Shown piece after piece: positions 34,849-47,900 of a DNA stretch of 64,000 nt. Every line of letters begins with the position of its first letter. Position 1 is the stretch's first letter. Made by a program: the position numbers and the translations under genes. The stretch spans positions 19,858,751-19,922,750 of the forward strand of contig NC_036460.1 of assembly GCF_002775205.1 (NCBI RefSeq), in the 5' to 3' direction. Source of the DNA: Xiphophorus maculatus. Taxonomy: Eukaryota > Chordata > Actinopteri > Cyprinodontiformes > Poeciliidae. The notes beneath the pieces were generated by a model that saw only the letters and a list, made by a program, of their open reading frames with translations, searched no databases and was not told the DNA's origin.

Positions 34849-35292
34849 GTAAGTCTCGTAGTTTTAAAAGCAAAATACAACCTGAATGCTGAATTTACTG
34901 CTAATCTTAACTTCTATTCATGGCGTAATTTCCTTGTTAACAGTAGCATTAGCCTAAGCAGTAAGTAGGTTGGATAGATTTGTGAGATACATGAAAACGT
35001 GGTTCCACAGCAAAAATTAGCTTGTTTTAAACACTTTGGAATCTGCTCGTATTTCATATGAAACCTTTTTTTTCTCATTTGTATTCGAAAGCAACACCTG
35101 CAAGTTAAAGTTCTGTGAATTGTAAACAGAGGATTTAGGTTCTATGTTCTGCAAAACTAGCTAAGAAGCACATTCTTTGTGCTCTAGCTCATGTCTGAGT
35201 TAAGAATGTGTTTATACGTGAAGCTGGTTAAACTTGTTTGCCAAGATTTCCTCTTAAGTTTACCTGTGTTTCATTATTTTCAGAATTAAAAG

Positions 35293-37943
35293 ATGACTTT
35301 ACAGTGGACTGCTGTGGCTCTCTTTCTCTATGCAGAGATTGCCGTCATTCTCATCCTCTGCATACCTTTCATTTCAGCCAGAAGGTAGGAATGGGACTAC
35401 CTGGATGCGATATTTAATTTTTTATATGGCCCAAGTAGTGACATATTATTTTGAAGCACATATCTAATATTTCAGTTTAATTTTTTGAATAGCGCCAAAG
35501 AAATAGTTATGTGCTGATGGAAGTCATGGCTTTCACGCATCTCCATGCAAAACTTCTATTTTTTCAGTATAGAGTAAGACGAGAAATGCAGTGCATTGAT
35601 ATTAAGGACATGTACTTTTAATACTCCTTTCTTGGCCATCCTCAAAATAAGCTGAATTTCAGCTGAGTACTTTCCACCGTCTTAGACTTTTTTTGGTAAC
35701 TGAGCATAATGTAACATCACTTTAAAAAACTTTGTGACAGATGTTGCAACATACAGGAATAGACTTAAGTTTTTAGACAATGTTTCTTTTTTTCCCTTTG
35801 CAGATGGCAGATTATTTTCCAGCTGAGAATTTGGAGCTGGATGGCCAGGTTCTGGAACAAAGTTTTCCTCACCATGATCATAGTCCTTATTGTTCTCTTT
35901 CTTGGTAAGAGTAAATGTCTCTGGTCCAGTCCATGCTACCAGCAACATTGGCCTTTATTACCTTCATATTGCACTCATAAACAAACAATCCCATACTCAC
36001 ATGTATTAAAGTATTTTGATGAAACATGGAAATAATCGTGAAATTTGGAAATTTCAGCTACTGTTTATTTTAACAATTTTTCTTGAAATGCATTAACAAC
36101 ACCAAGAAGTCAATGTTTTTCATGTATTTATCTTATTTGTTTTGGATTGTTTTTATCCTTGGGACAGATGTCCGATACAACAGAAATCCTTGGACTTTGA
36201 TTCCAGAAAACATATTTAAGTTTCTCTCTAAATATCATGTACAGATTCTCAGTTCTTTTTGTTATTCTTTAGATGCCGTACGAGAGGTCAGAAAATACTC
36301 AAGTAAAGAAATTGGCACAGACGCTAAAGTGCAACCAAACATGTTTGACCACCTTCACATGAAGCTTTTCCGGGCTCAAAGGAACCTCTACATCTCTGGT
36401 TTCGCTGTCTTCCTCTGGCTGTGAGTTTCCAAATTAATTTACTGTAAACCCAATCCTTTGTTTAAAGCTGCAGTATGTAACTTTTATAAAAAAAATTTTT
36501 TTTACTTATTTGTTAACACTTTGTTCTGGCCATATAATATGATACTAAATAATCAATGAAAAAAGCAAACGCTCCCGGTCTGAAATAACCAATCAGAGCC
36601 GGGAGAAGGGTCTTAGCTCTGTCAATCATACAGTGCTGCCATGCTGTCCTTTCATTCTCTGTTGTTTTCAGGGTTATGAAGCGAGTGATCACTTTAATTA
36701 ATCAGCTGGCGGACGTGTCGGGGACCACAGCTGCTCTGCAAATGCAGGCTGATGATGCTAATACAGCAGTGGAGAAGTACACAAAGGACAATGAGCAGCT
36801 GAAAAGGGTAGGCCTCCCTTATAAAAATAAAGATTTTTATTTCTTATTGTTTGCAATGTTTTTCCTTCTTTGTAGTGCCAATCTTTCTTTCTTTTTTTTT
36901 TTGTTCAGTTTGTTCACTCAGTTGTGTTTGAGTTTGATGTCTTTGTTTTTGTTAAAATAAGGTTTTCCTTTTATTTCAGACCCTGATGGAAGGAGTTGGT
37001 GATAAGGCAACAGCAGAGGGCATGGAGCTGTTGAGGGCGGAAGTGGGCAAACTGAAAGATGATCTGAAGTCCTCTGATGACGGTTAGTTTTCATATCATT
37101 TTCATGTTATTTGCATGTGTAGCAGCTATAAGCTACTTTTAAATGACTTGAATCAACCAGTCTGTTAGGTTGTAAAAAAAATATCTAATATCTTGACCTA
37201 TTAATAAAATGCATTCAATCTAAGGAGTAAAATACACTTTTCCATTGAGTTTGTAACAATTGAACTTGTAAAGGAGAAGAGTAGATTGTTTTTTTAAAGA
37301 AAGATAATATGTTTTGGCTAAGCTAAGAATTCATTGTGGCTAATAAAATTTAACTGCTTAGCACAAATAACCAGGAGAACAAAGTCTAAAGGTTGTTACC
37401 GTAGTTTTTATACTCTTGATAAAGTAAGGTTCAGTATTGCCTTTAGAAGCAGGTGAATGCACAGATCTTGTTTTTATGTGTGATTGCATCTTTTGTAGCC
37501 TTGAAAAAGTCTCGGGCAGAGGCAGATGGGACTAAGAAGCAGATGGAGGGACTTGCCCGGGAGTATGAGAGACTGCTGAAGGAACATCAGGAGCTTCAGG
37601 TAATCCTTAACTTAGAAACAGCAGGACAATGCAAAAGGAGGGTTTACAGTTGTCACCACACAATACACAAATTTCTGCAACACACACTTAATCTAGCAAA
37701 AATGTTATCCTGTGAGGCACATCATAGGTTGTATTTCATCGTTAACCTGGTGCCAGTTTGCTATAAGTCATATAGTTTAGGTGTTTCTGGTGTAGATTAA
37801 GATAAAACATAAGAGATTTAATTCAAGTGCTTCATATGTTTAACTTTGAAGCTTTAATCTAATCTTATGTGGTATTGTAATGTTATTTTTCTTCTTTTTT
37901 TTTCCAGAATCGTCATGATGATGGGAACAAAAAAGACGACTAG
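35293..37943 (+). CDS. bcap29: B-cell receptor-associated protein 29 (BAP29), ER membrane protein
   Basis: BAP29 and BAP31 are ER membrane chaperone-like proteins that help sort and export or retain transmembrane clients. Coding exons: 35293-35384, 35804-35904, 36273-36420, 36672-36807, 36980-37082, 37499-37599, 37908-37943; total 238 aa. Three membrane segments are visible at about 8-27 (with the conserved Glu15), 46-64 and 103-121. A cytosolic heptad-rich coiled coil follows (about 135-230, including EGLAREYERLLKEHQELQ). The protein ends in KKDD, a KKXX dilysine signal for retrieval to the ER. Phases close perfectly. BAP29 is preferred to BAP31 because dus4l lies immediately upstream, as in human; the sequence alone is less decisive. 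Exon 4 is preceded by a repeat that runs nearly to its acceptor (see 36465-36660). Confidence 0.92.
36465..36660. mobile_element. Short interspersed repeat in bcap29 intron 3
   Basis: GCTGCAGTATGTAACTTTTAT...CTGGCCATATAATATGA...CCAATCAGAGCCGGGAG...CTCTGTCAATCAT is a common teleost interspersed sequence. Its end lies about 10-15 bases before the acceptor at 36671. Class (SINE or miniature transposon) undetermined. Confidence 0.55.
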
Positions 37944-38890
37944 CGGTGATGCTTAAACTTTCCCAAATCAGCAAGAAAGCCACTGCAAAATGTCACATCC
38001 ATTTGATAAAGCAGAAGAGCAGACTTTGGACTGATAGTTGTGATGGTTTAAAATTTGGTGAATATTTTTTTGTAGTTAAATGATGGTCACTTTGTATTTC
38101 CACTCGCTGTAGCGTAACTGAAGGGATTTCTGAAATCAATCAGCAAACACTTTATGCAGGATAAGGTGATTATTTGATCACAGAGCATGTCACAAGTTAA
38201 ATTAAAATCAAAATAGATCTTGTGCAAGCTGTTGATTCTAGTCCTTTAAACAAATTAGAATGATGACTGTGCTGAAAGCTAAAGACATCCAATGCTGCAT
38301 TCAAAGGTTATAAGAAAATGCTTTTGTTTCAAACACGTTTTTATATTGCGATTGTATAATGCAGCTACCTCTTCTGCACCTCCATGTTAACGTAAAGCAT
38401 GCACATGCGTCTTCGTAGGTAAAGCTTAAATGTAGGCTTTGGCTTAAATGAATCATCTTTACATTTCCAATGTTCTCTCTCATACAGCCATAATTCTGCC
38501 ATGTAGTAGAATGTAAAAAAACACCATCCTTCTTAGCTTTCACCTATTATTGATAAATAAAGAGTATGAATGGATATAATTAAAATGTCAAAATAGATTT
38601 GTGTTTTTAAATGTGTTGCTTACCCTAATGGGTTCCTAGACTTCTATAGTTGTTGCACTGCATTTCACACTTATGGTTTACAAAACAGGAATGTTTGATT
38701 ATTTTATTAAGCATCTTTCTGTTATTTTGGTTAACATATGTCACTGTGATTCCTCGTTCTCCATGCTAAAGAAGTTGAAGTAGTGATTCACAGCATGGCT
38801 TGCATGACCTATCCACGTTGTTTTCTTTTGAACAAAGACAACAGTTGAAGTGCCTTTTTAGCTGTGCTTTAATAAAAATAAAAAAAAAGG
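37944..38890 (+). other. bcap29: bcap29 3' UTR with two candidate poly(A) signals
   Basis: Non-coding, AT-rich. AATAAA occurs near 38558 and again near 38870 (TTTAATAAAAATAAA), so a shorter and a longer transcript end are both possible. Nothing else recognisable. Confidence 0.55.
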
Positions 38891-38959
38891 TTTGGTTATC
38901 CTGTGCTTTGTTTGGGTTCTTTCATGAATAAACACCACCAAAACCATGATGTGATATTT

Positions 38960-41913
38960 GATAATAAATGTTTATTTTTGATTGACATTTATGATATTCC
39001 TTCACATTTTACAAAAATAATCCAGGAAATTTATTTACAATCTGGTTACGTTAATGCAGCTGAATGCCTTTTATATATTATTGGTGTAATGTTTTTTTTC
39101 TTCCTGTGAGCGGCTCTCTCCGCGTCTGCCTTACTGAACCTGAACAACAAAACAAGCGACATGGACAAAAACACACTTTCAATAGAGACAATGGTAAAAA
39201 CCTCTGAGATGAATCTTTTGAGACATCAATAAAAACCTTTAAATGATAATGAGATTGCGGGAGGCAGATTATGAACCATACTTCCAAATCCTTGAACTCG
39301 GTTGCTTTGTAATTTGTAAAAAAAAAATTACACTGTTACATTACAACCATAAAAACAACAAATCCAAACATTTTCCTTGCAAAGCACCACTGTAGCATTT
39401 GATTTGGTTATGATAATCACACCAAAGTTCCTCATTGTGCATAAAACACTTGAACACAGATCAAACCTGCCTACGGCCGTTATGATTTTCTCTCTCTCCA
39501 AGTGGGGCAAAAAAAATCCAGTTCCCACCGTTTTTCACAATTTAATTCTACAAGACTCCTGTTGCACGATTTATTAATGCGTTTTAATGTTAGTCCAAAA
39601 CAACTATGACTGAAGAAAGGATGGAAAGACTGTGAGTCAAGAGCCCATTAACACTTAAAGCCAATCTGATGAAATTACACTGCTCTGTTTTAACTAATAC
39701 TAAGTCTAAGTCTGAACAGTAGAAGCAGTGGCTTAAAATATTTTGATGCAGAGGGATACGACAGTATTTTTTATTACCAGTATTAAAACAGCAGCCTATA
39801 GTGAATGCATGTTTGTTAACAACTATACTTAGAAAAGAAATAAATCATTATGTAGAAGAAAGAGCTTCAAATTTGTTTCCATCCTTTGTAAACATATCTG
39901 GACTGCATTTGACATTTACGTTGTGATTCATGGGTGCCCACAAAGTGTATATATATGCAACAAAATTAAGAGACCACTGTATTGAACCCCATTGGAAACT
40001 TCATGGTTGTTCCACCAAATATGGACTTCTGAACTCTTCCTGAGTTAAAACATGAGTATTGTTGTTTCTAAATGAATATGAACTTGTTTTCTTTGCATTA
40101 TTTGAGCTTTGAAAGCACTGATTTTGATCATTTCTCATTTTCTGCAAATAAATGCAAAATCTTTGCTTGGAATTTCAGAGACATGTTGTCAGAAGTTCAT
40201 AGAATAAAAAAAACAATGTTCATTTTACTCAAATATATACCTATAAAAAGTAAAATCAGAGAAATTGATCATTTTAAGTGGTCTCTTAATTTTTTCCAGA
40301 ACTATATACGTATATACTGTATATAGACATATATAAAATAAGTTTAGGTTACTGTTACACTTTAATCCCTGATTTTTAGTTTCTGACATGTCTTATAGAA
40401 GGTTACAATCATAAAGTTTGTATTTCTCAGATTTAGGACTAAAAAATAAACCAGACCTTTCCATTGTACTGGTATTATAGGTTTCATACTTTGAATTTAC
40501 AAACTTAAGGCATGAAATTTAGGCGTTTTTCTATTATTATTATTTCTAATATAAAATGTTAGGTGCATTTTTGAGTATCATTAAAACATTTAAAATACAG
40601 TTTCTAATATTACTTTGAGAGACTCTCTAATTCGCAAAAATGGCTTCTGGCTATTGAGAACAAGCTTAATCTGGGAATGAAACCTGAGAGATCAGAATGA
40701 TTCAGTGTTTTGGCACAAATTACCTCAATCTCACAGAAAAGTACAAAAAAACTACTAACCAACAGAGCATATTCAACAATCACTATAGATATAAATCATA
40801 CAGAAATACTCCCTGTAGTTCCACTTCACATACTTTTACTTATCCACGTGCCTCAAAAACACTCAACACAGAGAATAGCAATAACCAACTGGTGCAACAC
40901 TAATCATTAAAACACAATAATTAACACATTTTTTTCCTGAAAACTAGAAAGAGTTTGAGTGTGGTGTGTTTTCTTAAAAAAAATGTTTTGCAGAATTAGA
41001 TAGTAGAGCACACTGAGGGGATTGTGCACATTCAAATCATAATCGCTTAAACTTTTTTGAGCAGATCATGTTGAAACATACATTTTAATTTGTAGAGGTT
41101 GTGAATTTCAAAGTTTTTTTTTTTTTTAAACTCCATAAGGACACAACACAGAAATACAATCAAATCAAACTTTGCAGGAGGGGGGCATTAAAGGCAAAGT
41201 CTATTTTAAACTACATTTAAAAATGTAAACACTTTTCTATGCAATTTTAAAGACCAGCAGCTTAAAAATTTCAATGGATAACTGTTCACATGCGAGTCAA
41301 GAGGACAGATGGCACACAGAGGTAACTGTTGAGTGAATGAGGCACATATTGTGTACTTAACATGACATCAACAGCCGCAAACCCTCAAAACGCCTCCCAA
41401 GAACCCGTCAAAACCTATAAATAAGAAAAAGAACACTTCTTTCTTTGAAAGCCTGCCGTGCCTCTCATTTCTAAGGCCACTTTACCTCCTTGGAGAACTC
41501 TTTCATTTAAAATAACTATCTACAGAGGCAGCTTAATAGATGCTGGTGTATAAAACAAACTGGAGTGTTGTAGCTAGCAGTGGCCATCGCTTCCTAGTCA
41601 CGTTTCCAATCTGAGCCTTATATCCGGATTGTTTGAGAAGAACAGCAGAATGTACATTCCATGAATTTGTCAGGCGGGTTAAATTTCTGCCAGAGTCTCA
41701 ACACCACACATTCAACGGTACAATTATAGATTTTATGGTCGACATGAGATAACAGAAATTGTGATTCCCTGCAAATCTTGTACGCATGTATGTATTTATA
41801 TGTATAGGTATATGTGGTTGTGGGTATTCACGTGTGTGTGCATCACTGGGTACATACTTTGGATGTACTTTCTTATAAGACAGACACTTGGAGTCTTTTC
41901 TGTTTCTCAGCAG
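38960..41913 (-). other. Intergenic stretch and probable slco1c1 3' UTR
   Basis: This lies between the convergent bcap29 and slco1c1 genes, with no plausible ORF. Minus-strand AATAAA signals (TTTATT on plus) occur near 38968, so a 3' UTR of up to 2.9 kb for slco1c1 is possible. It contains a Tc1-type miniature element (39950-40310), a poly(T) run near 41112-41127 and TATA/TGTG-rich sequence at 41790-41840. How much is transcribed is unknown. Confidence 0.4.
39950..40310. mobile_element. Tc1-type miniature inverted-repeat element
   Basis: AAATTAAGAGACCACT (39963-39978) is exactly inverted at 40277-40292 (AGTGGTCTCTTAATTT). Flanks on both sides are TATATA-rich, as expected for TA-targeting elements. 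The interior resembles the teleost family with TTTGCATTATTTGAGCTTTG and TTTTCTGCAAATAAATGC. No ORF. Confidence 0.8.
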
Positions 41914-44900
41914 TCACAGCTGGGTGTGCCTGTCTGTGCTGTTGTCCGTCGTGTGCATGGCTTGATCAGAATTCAAAACCACAAACTCCTCTTTTCTGAG
42001 CACCTCCAGTTCGGTCCCGCCGTTCGTTAGGGCCCCGTGTAGGACGCTTTTTCTCTCCTCCTCCTTCAGCTGTCGGCTGAGCAGGATGAAGCCCGGGATG
42101 CAGATGATGAAGGAGACAGTCCGTAGGCTCAGAGTCAGGCCCAGGTAAGCTATCCTGAGGGGAATAAAGAAATGAGTGTTTTACTAAAATGGACCAAGGA
42201 GAAAGATGCCAGATTGTCATGATATCATGCATGTACATGATGCATCAGCAATATTTTAGAAGTTGTACAAAAAGACTATTTCAGGATGAAAAAAATATGA
42301 ATGATTTTAAATATGTGGCTAAAACAAGATCTTACTGTGGAACGTGAACTGTGGGTGTAAATTATTTCATTTTAAGCTGAATGAACTGAAATTATTAATT
42401 TGTATGAAAAGTGAATGTGCACACCCACTACCTGTAGGCGGAGGTATTGTAGATTCTGCAAGCTCCGATGCCTCCGCATCTTTTCTGACCCCATTTTAGG
42501 CATGTGGTGTCTATAATTGCTCCAAAGTAGATGGGTGCTGGGATCCCTGCTGTGGAACCACAAGGCAATAAAAGGGGTTTAGAATGGTGCCCAAGAGAAC
42601 TGAGGCAGAACTGTTCAGAATGGTTGAAGTTACTCCATAATTCAGACATTTACCTTTTATGGCATTGTAAGAAACAAGAATGAAAACCTCCTTAGGAAGG
42701 TAAGTTCACCTTAAAGTGAGTGACTTTACCACTTCTTCAAAGAAAACTTACCAAGTGTACGTGTTGCCAAAGCATGAAAACCAAGTGCCAGAGATTTCAA
42801 TTGTGGTTTTATGCACCTGTGTAAAGAATAATTAAGTATCTTTTAGATATAGGGAAAAAAAAAACATTTCTAAGCAACAGAATATTTTTATCTTGAGTTC
42901 CAATCATTTCCTTTAATATGTTGACTGTACAAATTTGATTCAAACCAACAACCCACCAAGGTGGAGACTGCCCCCAGCAGGCATTAGCATCGCAATAAAA
43001 GCAGAAGATTTAAGTGCTTACTTGATGTGTGCTAACAACATACATAGCAGGAAAGAAATCAAGAATAGATGTAGAGAAATTAAAGAGAGTTTCTGCAAAG
43101 GATTCCAAGACCAGTTCTAGGCCACATGGAGGTGCTCAAGTCTGTTGAATTTCCTGCTCAATGTTCGTTTCAGTGTCATCCTAGTCAGTTACACTGCTTT
43201 TCCATTCTTCAGCCTTTATTTAAACAACAAAAAATTCCCTGTGATCAAAAATCTCTCGAACAAGAGTGTCCTGACAATCATACAGTTAAAATATTTACTT
43301 TTTTTTTTTTTAGAGTTGAGGACTGAACAATGTTTGGGTACAACACAACTTCTTCAATACAGTAAAAGAACCAGCTCTCCCATTATGCTTTGTGCATTTT
43401 ATGACCATTTTCTATATTTTTAATTGCCAAAAGCTACTAATAGTAGCAATGCACTAAAGAAAAGGCATTTATATTTTAGAATTATCTGCAGATTGTATGA
43501 ATTTATCTCAAACCTGACTGCTTTTCTTCCCCAGTCTTTGTCAATTTACTCTATAGTAGTTCTTCACAATTCAGTTCTCTTAATAATAATGTGCTTTTAA
43601 ACTTGAAAATACTGTATGTTTCTATAGATATGTTTATGTCATTGTGGTAGTCATGTCAGCTAGAATTTGTCTTTTGTTGATGGTCTTGATGGTTTTGTAT
43701 AAAAACAAAACATTAAACCTATTTGAATCTTTTCTGAGTGATTAAATACGGCAAATATAAACCTTTTTAAAACCCATATGAAGAAAAAAACACTGTCATT
43801 TTATTTTTCAAAAACAAAATGCATAATTTCCCTACAACCTTCATCTTACTGCTCCGATGTTAATAGAATGAAAAATATTGCTAATTAAATTAACTTGATA
43901 AAGTAATCCATATATGCGCTGACCATCTGACACATTAATGATAGGGTCTAGGTTGTAACTCACCCCAGTCTTCATAAATTCATAAGTTAAAGAATTAAAT
44001 TTTAATAATTTATGTCATCCATCAAAATAGGTGAGACTATCCTTTATTTTTATGATTAAATAGTTAAATACAACACTTTGAATAACAATGCAAGCCCAAA
44101 GACAAAAGGCATGTTTGAACATTGTCTGTTCTCTCTTAGAGAAGTGATTATCTATGATTTTTATTACAAATAATTCAGATGATAATGATTCCCGTTTTCT
44201 TTTACAGAAAATCAGACTTAATAATGTTTACATATTAAATGAAAAGAGTTTTTAGTTGAAGGATTTGTGAGTTTTGACAATAACTTTGAAGACGGTTACT
44301 ATGTAATGTATGATTGAATGATGTGCAACAAATGTAGACAATAGTGGTGTAATAGAGATTATGTTTAACTTTGGAGACAACAAGTACTGAGGTAGATCTA
44401 AAGGAAGTGGCGTTAGAGAGAACTAGCACAGAGAACAGCTAAACAGATGTGAGCCTGGTAACAGAGTTAACCATCGAAACACATCTGTATGTGGTAAAAG
44501 AAAAAGTGACTTTTTAAAGGTTGACTAATGTGCAAAATAACACCCCTGGGGCTGTGTACGAATCACTAAATTATATCTGGCTCACAGTCAAGACCAAGCA
44601 GTAAAATAGAGGGAGAACGAACATTAATGGGTCAAATCTGTGAATGCTAGTAAACTGCAGGAACACTCAGTCTGACTAATTCATGGGTGGAGCGGTGAGA
44701 CACGCAGATGTAGGCAGCCAAAAGCCAGTTGAGTCTTCCTCATCCTCGATAAATCAGCAACATAGATTTTTTACAGATTCAGATCAGGATAAAACTTGGC
44801 AGCAGTACTAGTAATCGCAGAACCCGCTGGCTGGAGAGATGATTAGATGTTAACCTCTCAAAGTAGGGAGTTAGTTGGGTAGAGGCTTAGCTCTTCCGAC

Positions 44901-47900
44901 AACGAAATCCCAACACTAGACAGAATCACTGTTTCTCTGCAGAGGGCAACCTAGGCTTTGGTCATATTTAATTAACAGAAATATATAAGGTGCATTTATG
45001 TTAAATCAAAACTCTCATCCTAACGGAACAGAAAAATATTGCTATCCCAGTTACTAACACTTCAAATATGACTGAATCATTTTTTTATTTATTTATGCTG
45101 AAGTCCAGATACTTCAGTGATGTTCATATTTAAAAATAGATTAAATGTGCAAAGAGACAAACAACATGAAGATGTTTTGCAAGTGAATGAAAGAACGATT
45201 ACGAAAGTCCGTTATGAAGGTTGAATGAATAAAGCAGTTACTGGACACTGTGTACAGACTGGATGATTAAAATAATATTCTATTAGATTTAGATTATGCC
45301 ACACCAGGCAGAAAGTAGCTCAGTACCTCAGTGGCTGCGGTTTGCTGCTTATTACATAACGTCATGACAAAGGCCAGATCTTCTCTGTTTCTTGGTGTGT
45401 ATAATAAATAGAATGGAGTAAGACACAAATAACTGAATCACTGTTGCATGTACCGCAAAAAAACAGTGAGCCTTGAAGTGGAAGAATGGCACATTTTCTG
45501 TACGATAACTGAAAATGTAACGGTACAGTGTTTTCTGTACTAAAAATATAGAACTATCAGTATATGATGGTTTTTATGGTGTTTTTTTTTGTTTTGTTTT
45601 TTTTTTCTGCCAGTTGTTTGTTGATTCTTGCGTTGTGTGTGAATTGTGAGACAGTTATTTTTTGTTTTTGGGCATGTGCACCGACTGATGGCATCCTTTG
45701 AATTTCGTTGTCCTTGAGACAATGACAATAAAGATTTATCTTATCTTATCTTTACTTTAATCATATATTAATGTTTTATAACTCCTGGAAAGAAATATGA
45801 GATCACTACTCCTCAAAGGTGCTCAGTTAGGAGTTCTCTGATTAATATAGAAAAAAACAAACCACAGATAGGCTGTCGATGTTATAAAAAGCTGTGTGGT
45901 AATTTTTTGTTTTTCTTTTTCAAATCAAGTAGGCTACAGGAGAAAAATACGGAACTACTCAGTGCTTAAAGGTACAACAAAGAATCAAACAATTAACCCA
46001 GCAAAATTACAAACAGATCTTTTTTTTTGCACCTCCTCTGGCTTTCATGGTAGCTTGGGAACATTCAACATTTGTTGCCAAAATCCATGCCGACTTTCCT
46101 ACTTCAAAAGCTGCGTTGTGGAGAACTTTTTCTTCTCCTCACTAATAGCACTCTTATTAGTGTGGCCATCTTTTGTGTCAATCAGCTCAATATAATAGCA
46201 ACTTTAACAGCAAGCAGTACTTTTTACAAGAAATAGATTTGACATGCAGATATCTATCTGCAAAATACAAATTACTCTGATTCCATATTTATCTACTAAC
46301 ATTGTGTGGTTCTTTTTGCTTTCCACAATACGGGGTATTCTAATAACTTCTAATAACATTTTACGCTCACAACCACACATGTACTTGTGTGTGGTGTGTC
46401 GGCACAGTAATAAAAATAATAAATAAATAATTTGTATTTTCAGCAGACACTGGGCAACAGGCAGAATACACATACTCTTCCCTAAAGGCAATTTAACAAA
46501 ATCAGAAAATCTAACAGTCGCGTATTTGGACTATAGGAAGAAGTCAGAGACAGAACCCACACCTGGATGGGAAGAACATGCGAAACCCCATGCAGAAAGG
46601 AGTCCAGATCGGATTTAATCCCAGAACATTCTTACTGCAAGTCAACCGTGCAACCAACTATAGCCACCACAATTAGTAAAAGTATGTCTTTTGCCATTGG
46701 ACTATAAATTTAAAGCTGACCTGATGAGAAACATGTATCCTGGAGTCCCACCAAGCGAGATGATGAAGGAAGTTATGACAGAGAGAGCTAGGAAGTACGG
46801 AAACATCCTGTCGCAGTCCTCCTTGTTGAGGCACTGACCTGTTCCAGCCGTAAAGTTACCAGTCACACCGACACAGCTACAGTTAGAGAAGACCTGAAGA
46901 GACACACACACAGTCGCACATAAAGCAGGACAAACACATATGTATATACTGTATGTACATACTCTCAACAATACAGGCTAAATAAGAACATAGAGTACAA
47001 AGCACAGCTTTCTGTTATGTTCCTTTGAGAACCTATACTTGCAGATAGAGATAAGTAAAATGCACCTAAAGGTGCTTTACGTACAATACCACGTAAGTAG
47101 TGGGCAAACGTACTGTGTTTTTCCCCGAGCCTGTAGATGTATTGCAGCCAGCCAGACAAGGAGAGACATATGTGATGCCATTTTGTCCACAGACTGGGTC
47201 CCACTCACTCGATGAACAAAAGCAATCCGAGTTGCAGGGCATGAAAAGTGAGTGTTTGTCATAGGATACACTATCCACACTGGAAGACAGAGAACAGAAA
47301 GACAATGTTACAAACTAAACAGAAAAATTATTAAACAAGAATTTAACACAGATTTAATACTTGCCAAATCAATGACACCGATGGTACTAATCCATCAATG
47401 TCAGAGTTTTTCAGAATTGTGTGTGTTTCTCTGTGCATCTTGCATACATCAGTTGGGCTTAGCTCCAGCTGCTTTTGTTTGAGCTAAACTTTCAAAGCAC
47501 ACTCTGCAGATAAAGCATCAGTTTCACTGTCAGAAGACCCAGTTTACAAAAGCTTTCAAAGGCCAAAGTATTGTGACATTTTTGACCATTTTTTTTAGCT
47601 TTTCATTTTGTGTTATAGCACAAACACATTGCATGATGAGCAGCTCAAGAGACCACACCCAGTGGCCACTGCTGAGCCAATGGTTAGATAAAGTTATTGC
47701 AATTGTTGTTCCTATTAATTGATGAATTAACTCTATAAAGTATGACCCATTGTATTTTAAATGTAGGTGTTAATGGAACCATTTAACAGAAGTTTAATAA
47801 TCAATGTGATTGCACATAGTTGTTTTGCCTAAATAAATCCAAGCCACACAAACTAGATTTTGGTAAAACCACAGATTCATATTTCACTTGAATGCTTTAC

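Larger units (their letters stand above)
42817..46720 (-). other. slco1c1 intron (3.9 kb)
   Basis: Contains a LINE 3' tail at 45540-45760 and a SINE-like fragment at 46530-46680. The stretch 42850-45500 shows only AT-rich intron sequence. Confidence 0.45.
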
